A stretch of DNA of 36,502 nt from Branchiostoma floridae (taxonomy: Eukaryota; Chordata; Leptocardii; Amphioxiformes; Branchiostomatidae): NCBI RefSeq assembly GCF_000003815.2, contig NC_049987.1:15600361-15636862 (forward strand), read 5' to 3'. A program made the position numbers and the translations under genes. This document shows, piece by piece, positions 22,401-31,400 of this stretch; position 1 is the first letter of the stretch, and the number at the start of each line of letters is the position of its first letter. Under the pieces are notes generated by a model. That model was not told the DNA's origin and searched no databases. It was given only the letters and a program-made list of their open reading frames with translations.

Positions 22401-25400
22401 CACAAACATCCAGTATTATTATATACTATAGCTTTAACATTCACACTCATGGTCCATGAAATAGGTCATGGCTTGTTCTATTGGGGTCACATAGTGGAAA
22501 ACAAAGATGTCACTGGTCACGCAATTTATAGTGCACGTTACCGTGGCCAGCAACCTTTAAATTTCTAAACGTGTTGTCAGTTAGATAATGAACACGTTGT
22601 CTGGCTGGACTTACCTTCTTGTTGTTGGTATCGCCACTCCCGCCATTGTTACGGCTGTTGTACATGTGCATTGGTGATCCGGCAGTGTGACAATTCCATC
22701 TGTTGATAAAAAATCAGTTTTGTGGGTTGTTGCACCAATAACTATTTGAAAATCAAATAGTTTAGCAATTCACCACAAAGGTATCAGAAAATTTAGGGTA
22801 AAACTGGATACCGGTACACGGGTACAGAAACTTCAGGTATAGGGACAGTTCAGGTCCAGAGGACCAGGTCCAGGTCCGGACCTAAACCTGCACCGACCTA
22901 ATCATGAAAACTTGTGAATGGTCGATAATCAAAACAATAGTCCAAGTTTCTACAAAAGAAATTGATATATATTTGGTGGAGTATTCGACTGCTGTTGGCG
23001 TTTTAAAATCCACACTCTATAAGTTTGACTGTAGAAACTTGGTCAAATTGGCTTTAAACTCTACTCTACTTGCCTCTCGTTACTTTCCTGAATCTGTAAT
23101 AAGCGCCAAAACTTGTAAACCCCTGCCAATATAATCTATTCATTTCCTACTTGGTCCAAAACCGGTCTAGTTTTTTTCAGGGCTGTTTTATTTTTCGGAC
23201 CGGTCCAACAAGAAAAATGATGTACTGGTACATCGTACCGGTACCCACTCATAGATTGGTATGTACATTGCTGATGAGCTCTGTTAGGAATGTTTAGGTT
23301 CTTACTTTCCCCTGGCATAAACTAGGAAGGCCTCTGTGTTCTTCGTAATTTCGTAGTTGATGTTTTCAGGAATATCAAATATGATCTGCAATTAAAACAG
23401 CAAAGTTATGATAGTGATATGAAATCCTTCAAGTTATTCTGGTTACTACAGATGTATCCGTTAAGAAACAAACACTCCAGGCTATGCGGACTGTTCATGA
23501 ACCTCCAGTTCTAAATCAAAAAGAAGTGAGACGTGCGTTGATAGCTGACAAATAATTCACACTTGTAGGAATAATAAACCACTACGCTTCTCTCATTCGG
23601 TGATTTATCCCTTGTACCTCCTACCTTATAAGTGTCACCATTGATGAGTTCGATCCATTTTGGGTAGGTAGTTCCGGAACTTCCCCCCTTCACGCCCAAG
23701 TCTTCAGTCGTACATCCAGGTTTGCCCCCCGTTAGGCGGAAATCCGTGGTGGGCACTGGTCCCTGTGGAGAAAAAACCGGATCGTTCATCAGAGTTCTGA
23801 ATATGCAGTGAGTTCATGAAAAGGTTTCATACACTAATTTTTTCCCATCTGTTTATAAGGAATGCAACATGGTAGGTGAGTAAAGACCAAGAAGTGTGTC
23901 AATTTTCGTTCCTCTGAGCTGCGTCAATGGGAAATTCCTGTCAACAAAATCCTTCCGCCAACATTGATGAGGAAAGTGCTGATGAGAGACTCAGAGGCAC
24001 GATGCAATTCGATTCAAAGGGATCTTTATTCACACACTGTGCTTATACAATCACGCCATGATGGAAGAGAGTGACCACGTGACCCTTAACACTGACGTCA
24101 CACGACAGTGACGTCACCACATAGTGGCGTTCAATCATCATCAGTCGGCTGCTGTGCAGTCGGTCACGATTCTATTCCACCTCAGTCTGGAGAAGTGGGG
24201 TTCATTTCAAGAAGGCGTTCAATGCCTATTATAAATCAGGGCTTGATGACTGTTCTAATTTAGACTACATCCAATGTTACATTTTGCTTGATCCTAGCCG
24301 CTTTTAGAAATATTTCTAGAATATAGAAACCAAATTATTCATATTCATGTATGGAAGCATGCATGCCCTATATAAGTGCGTATGCCATTTTGACTGTAAG
24401 TGGGTTAGACAATTTATTTTTTTAACCGGATAGTGAGTGAGTGTGTAGCAGCCCTCGGAATTATAATGGATACTATTGTATCATTATTTTGGGTCAGCTT
24501 TGTGCCAATATGGTAAACTACATTTTCTTAAAAGACAGGCACGGATAACATGATTGGTTCCAGTGGAACGGGACTGAACAGAAAATAAAGTATCACATTT
24601 ACCTACGGATAACAGTAAAAACTAATTTCATCGTCTACAAATTAGATGCCAACTCTTTTGTTTCTGCCTGTAGTTCTCGACAGCATTAACCATAGTAGTA
24701 CTATAGTTATTGTCCAGACATTGGTGATGGGTATCTCATAATAAATACATTCTAAACAGAGATGGAACATTGAACAAAATGGTATGCACCATACCTCTTC
24801 CATGTACATAACTATTGCCCTTTCCAATGCGAGCCGTTTCTTGTCCAGTCCTTCTTGAAACTTGTCCACTGACGTGAAGTCACAATATCTGTGCAGATTC
24901 AGATGTAGGATCAATACTTGGCTTGAGCCTTGGATATCTTGTAAGGGTAAGAAATCACTAAGATATTTGCTGACTTGGTGATATATTCATGACAATCCAA
25001 ATCAATTAGACGTAAACATCAGCTATGCCACATACCAAAATCAGACCTATTTCTACAAAATCTATTATCATTATCATTTTGTTGCCAATTCAAGATCATA
25101 AATATTAGATTGGTGTGCATCCCAACTAGCTTCATGATTAATCATCTTCTACGAATGTCAGAATTACCGTTTCTCAGTGGCAGATTCCATCACTCCGTTG
25201 CTGTTGTTTACCAGCTTCTGCACCTCATAGTACTTTCTTCCTGTGATGCCTTCGGTCTTCAGGCTATGGATTTGTTTTTAAAGAATATGGAAGTTAATAC
25301 CAGAACACTTGAATCTTGTAAGAACCTTCCATAATAACTTAGAAGATTCTATTGCCAAATTCTTATTTCTAATTCCCTGCAATTCACTGTCCCACATTCT

Positions 25401-28400
25401 GTGCCATTAGGCCAAAGTAACATAAAAGATGTTAGGATTTTCAGTACAAAGATAATATTACTTTTATCTTTGTTTATGGAGTTAATGCCGCAGCACATAT
25501 TTTAAGTTGTCCATTTACTGGTCAAATCAGAATGATGTGTGACAAAGCTCACTTTTCACTGAAGCAGCCGTCTGCAGCATCACTGATGTCAAAGGGAAAG
25601 AGAAGTTTGTAGTTCATGTCCAACAGCTCCGACATGGTGCCCATGAACATCTCGATGGGTTTGGGGTATGTAGGGATGGACTTCAGCCACTCCACGAAGG
25701 TGTCTTTGAAGCCGGTGGAGTAGAAGTCAGCTACGATGGAGGCAACTTCCTGGTCGCCTCCTTCTACTGTCACGTGGGTGTTGGAAGTCTTGGAAGACTG
25801 CCTGTAAGATTACAGATGTTTGATTGTTTAATATTCACAAGATATGTATTTTTTTCACGAGGCTGATAAGCTTATGTGATTTACAGCGATTTTGCTTCAC
25901 GGAACGTTTGTTTCTCTGGTCAAGAATTATAAGGGACATCGGTTAGTTTTTCGAACAACAGGTAATTGAAAAATAAGCGAAAAGTTACTGTTCACTGCAA
26001 CTTAGAGGTAGAGCTCGTGTCCAGTATAAGTATTTTTCATTAGGTCATCAAATGTTATCAAATTATAGAAAGAAAAAAATGACCCTAATTGTGCATAACA
26101 TTTAAAGTGAAAAATGAAACCAATTAAGCTCACCGAAGGGATCTTTCACTGGTTGTGACAGAAAAGCCCGACAATATGAACAGATATTCCATTGTGTTAT
26201 ATTATATTATATTATGGTACCTTATTCCCACCATCACAAGAGTAAAAGAAATGTTTGTCATACGAGGATCCACTAGACATTCCCATTCCAAAGTGACCAC
26301 CGGCGTTGAAGAAAAGAGAATTGTAAGAAGCCTGGGCCTGGATGGAGAAATCCTCCATGCTTTCACTCTTGGAGGCTTCTTGTGTCTTAAACAGCCTGAA
26401 GGAACCGCCAAACTTTGCTGACTTGATGAAATGGGTTCCATAGCGGATGATGAACCGTTCTGTATATAACAAATGATTGTCTAAGAGCAAAGTCTTTGCT
26501 TATGTTTGTGGCTTATTCTGCATTAAAGAAAAATATGTTGATTTCTTAAATATTTTATTTTCAAATATCATATCAAGAATATCTTTATTCTTGATATGAT
26601 ATTTGAAAATAAAATAAAAATGATTAAAACTTACGAAGCTTTGCCTTCCCCTCGATGAAATTTTTCGGAAGAGCCAAGAAGTCCCGCAGGAAGGGCAGAC
26701 TCAGGGTGTCCGGCGTGATCTCATCCAGGAAGATTTCATACCTACAGGTGAAATGAGTCAAATTTTCTCATCAACAAACCTTATAATCCGTTTATGAAAG
26801 TTGGTCATCCAGGTAAAAAATACGTCAAATAGGAAGTAGTGGATACAAAAAACTGAATATTTTGGAGACGTTTTCCTTTCAGACAGCATTCATTATGTTT
26901 TGTCAGTGTTATTGACAAAAGGTAAAGAATGTTGAATAAAGATACTCGTTTTGCCATTGCTTTATAAACACTAATATCTCAACCTGATTTTCAATGACGA
27001 AAGATAAGGGATGTTATCTGAAACGTCTGACAGTGTCCAAAATCATATCCAGCTGCTTGAGCATCTGCTTATTTGCGTTACTTATAATATTATCTTATAG
27101 CCATAAAGGAAATACATATATGATCGAGCAGAATTGCAGGAACAAAATGTAGGCTTTTAATGGGCTCTAGGGTGATAACGTTTTTAAGACTTGCCATTCC
27201 CTCGCTTATAGTGGGGAAAAGCAAGATGGAAAACGACTGACCAACGGATTGTATGATCAATTCATTTGAAACAACAAGTTTGCTCCGCTCACTTTGCTCT
27301 TCATTTGGTGATTTTAAGTCCCTGGTCATCCGTCATTGCAATAAGTGCAGGAGTACATAATGCCATATAAAAGCAAACTCACCTGATCACGTCACACTGA
27401 ATAAGAGACATGAAGGACTGCTTCTGTGATGATGACTCCTTCCCATATGCTGACTCAACGGCAGCCTGCGTGGAAATAAGATCCATTAACGGTCAAGAAA
27501 AACAGTTACAGATAACAGCCTTTTTATAACAAATCAATGAAATGAAGTATGATATATTAGGCTTTGAATATAATTGTTGCAATTAGATGTTCTTCAGTAA
27601 AAAAATGTTACCAAACGTGAAACCCATCATCATTTATCATACCACAAATAGAAATATTTTAATCGTTTAACAATGATAAAGGTTTTCGGAAGTAATCTGT
27701 AGGTCCGGAATGAAACTGGAGCCTGGTAGAAAAAACTAAAATTCTTCGGTGAAAAACAACAAAAACATGGAAACAAACCTGGAAGCCAAATCCGGAAAAT
27801 GACACTCCGGCTTTCATCTGAAGGGAGTGACGATACGCCTGTCTGGACTCAAAGACGTAGGACCCCACGTCCGTGTCAAAGATGCCATGAACGTTCATGG
27901 TGTCAGGAACGTCCTCATTGCGGTACCTGTGGTACACAGTGAACAATATTTCATTGCATTGTCATAGCATAATACAGTCTACCTGTGGTGCATAGTGAAC
28001 AATATCTAATTACATTGTCATGGCATAATGTTGTCTTGTAATGAAAATTATATAAAATGCAGCAGCATGGTAATCTCCAGGCAGATTTACCAGTGACATA
28101 AGATAGTATCAAAACTGGCTAAGGAGTACAACTTGCCAGGCAGCATTTGATGCAGCATTTGACAGCTGACATTTTATGCTATCGTAGGATTTGCTTGTAG
28201 GATCAAACATTACCGAAAAGCACGTGGTATATGTTTGCTGTATCTGTCCGTGTGTCTGTGTGTGTGTGTTTACTTATGATTAATTTTAGATTAGACATAT
28301 TAGAATCTTGCTAAGTGTGACATACAATAGAGCATTTCCTTGATACTCACGAGCCCTTGTTTTTACAGTTCCGCTGCACGACTGTTTTCCTTCTGGACGT

Positions 28401-31400
28401 GCTGCTGTAGTCTCCGCGACCATCAAAGCCGACCCCGATGTAGGCACACCCCTCCATCATGTTCTGTGTGACAAGAGCACGTTAATGTTACGGTATTGAA
28501 TGAATGAATGATCATTACTAACTAGGTATTTTTTTCCCTCCAGTGCTCATAGATATAAAGGCAAATCTCAAGGAAGGCCATGAGACAGCACAGGGAATTT
28601 TAACGTGATGATGAAAGGTATGTGCACGATACATGTCATTGTCATGTTTCTCTGTATGTCTAAATAGCAGCACGTTACCAGAACAATGGCATGATGCCTT
28701 GATCATGGAAAGTAATACTATTTGCTTCTTGATAGCTTCAGGGACGTGAATTAAGCCAGGTTATATCCGGGATTCAAAACTCACCTCGCAGACTGGGCTG
28801 AAAGCCTTCTTATTCCAGCAGGGATCGCCCTTTTTGTATCCTGTTCCGAAACATCCGTTCATCAGAGCAGGACCCATTCCCATGGGGTAAGAGAACGCCT
28901 TTGGTTGGGAGCTTTCATCGGGTTCGCTGTCCGTCCTGCCATTGGAGAAATAAAGCTTACTCACAATAGTTATTGGATAGAAATATTCAATATAATGAAA
29001 ATGCGGAATCTGACTAAATTATATCTGCTGCTGATCTACGTGTGCATATGCCCCAGAAACGTAAATGGTCAGATTGATTTTTAATCATTATTATAAGCTC
29101 CTTTACTATTTAGAGTAGGCATGCGCGACGAAAGATGAGTACGAGTAACAGGAATTGTGGGTAACAGGTCAAAGGTTAAGGTTCCTGAGACAGAAACAAA
29201 ACATACTCTGAACATTGTAATGCAAATCGAGACAATGGCCGAGACGAGAAATGTTGACAAGCTATCAAGGACTTTTTTACCTTTGACATATCCCACAATT
29301 CCTGTCGCTGCGGATGTGTAATCAGATGAGTAAATGTGGCTTGTTGTACGGGGGCGGGGTATCGTGTACCATATTGACAGGTAGTTTTATGTGTATATAG
29401 ACAAAGATAATTGACCAAATACATACCTCGGGTCTTCCTCCACGTCTATTTTCATCTGCATCCCTGGTGGAGCGAACATGTCATCCTCCACCATGCCTTT
29501 CTGTGCAACGAAGTCCACTTCAGCCTGCAAAACAGATTACATTATATCAACGGTGGTTTCAATAGAGTCGGTTGTTACAGTTGCATTTGGAAGTAAAGTG
29601 ACTTAAAAAACATAATATATATAAAAGAAACCAAATAACGAATTCACGAAAGAAAAAGGTCCCAAATAAAGTTACTGACACATTTCACTCAGCGTCAAAA
29701 GCTTTGATGACTTCCCCCAATCAATTCTACCGTTTTCCTGCATACCAAGGCTTCACGTTGGAATTACTGCAATCAAACTCTCGAAACTCTAGAACTCTCA
29801 GTACAGTGCTTCCATGTTCTCTGAGTAGAGAAGTACCACACAAGTCTATTTCATATAACAAACAAAAAAGGAGAACTGTTACAGTTCTGGTGCACCTTTA
29901 TCTCATGTTCCTGGCCGCCACCACCGTCGTCATCATCACCGTCTCCGTCATCTTCTTTCTTTTCAAGTTCAGCTGTGACACAATGTAAAACGAAATACAA
30001 TCCGAATAATTGGTAATAAGCTATATGCACTCANNNNNNNNNNNNNNNNNNNNNNNNNNNNNNNNNNNNNNNNNNNNNNNNNNNNNNNNNNNNNNNNNNN
30101 NNNNNNNNNNNNNNNNNNNNNNNNNNNNNNNNNNNNNNNNNNNNNNNNNNNNNNNNNNNNNNNNNNNNNNNNNNNNNNNNNNNNNNNNNNNNNNNNNNNN
30201 NNNNNNNNNNNNNNNNNNNNNNNNNNNNNNNNNNNNNNNNNNNNNNNNNNNNNNNNNNNNNNNNNNNNNNNNNNNNNNNNNNNNNNNNNNNNNNNNNNNN
30301 NNNNNNNNNNNNNNNNNNNNNNNNNNNNNNNNNNNNNNNNNNNNNNNNNNNNNNNNNNNNNNNNNNNNNNNNNNNNGAGTCAAACGATTCAAAGCTTCAT
30401 TATATTACACTGTTCTGCCTTACCTGTTCCAAATATCTTATCAACCGTGTCCTCTGCCACCTCTTTTTCCACTTCTGCCGTGACCTCAGCCTCCTGTTGC
30501 ACACTATGCGCCAGGATGTCCGGTCCCATGTTCTCCATACCGCCCAGTTGTTTTATTGTGTCGGTCAGTTTTCCTGCATCGAAGCTCCCTCCTGATGCTG
30601 TACATAGTGAGATAGAAGAAACATTTGGTATCACATACATCATTGTTAGAGCCAACGTTGCACTGATAACGGCATGCAGTTCAGTTCAGTTCATCCACTG
30701 TGTCTGAGAGGTGACGCCAGGATTTCCACAAATATTTGACAGTCAGACGTATATATCGATCTCCAGTTCGCCAAAGTTTAAAATTGTCATAGAATGAAGC
30801 TTATTTTCCCTGCAAATCCACCACGTGATGTTCCATGGGGCTGGGTGACCTGTTAACATCGGTCTGTCCCAAATTGTGGCCCGACCGAAAATGTCTTCAT
30901 AGACCTCCCAGACTCGTGATGAGGGCTATTTTTCCTGCTTTGTGACGACAGCTTAAATGACTGCAAGATCGTCCTTATGAATACACAATTGCAGATGCCA
31001 CATCCTCTCATACCAATATGTGACGAGCGTTTGAGCTGGTTGACACCCTAATTGGTTAATTTATTCCATGTTTACCTAGTATACCCTTTTGACTTTCTGG
31101 TGGAGATGAGTTTTTGAGATTGAAACAAAATAAGTAATTTTACAATGTCTTGTTTCAGGGATTTTTATGCAATGTGCCGTTGGAGCGAATCAACTGTGGT
31201 GTCAGCCCTTGACATATACAGGTGCCTGGCCTGACATAATTAAGAGTATGCTGATGCTGATAACAGAGTGTTCCTAGGTCAGTAAGAGACATAGTACTGT
31301 GTACCAAACCAGTAACAAGGTAAGAAGACTTACATAAAAGGTTCCCAGCAAGATTCGCAATGGCCGGGAGGAAGCGTTTGTCCTTGACGTAAGCAGGGGC

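Noticed and set aside
22904-23134. 76-codon plus-strand open frame
   Set aside because: Lies within the decayed hAT-like element in an intron of the minus-strand gene; no domain seen.
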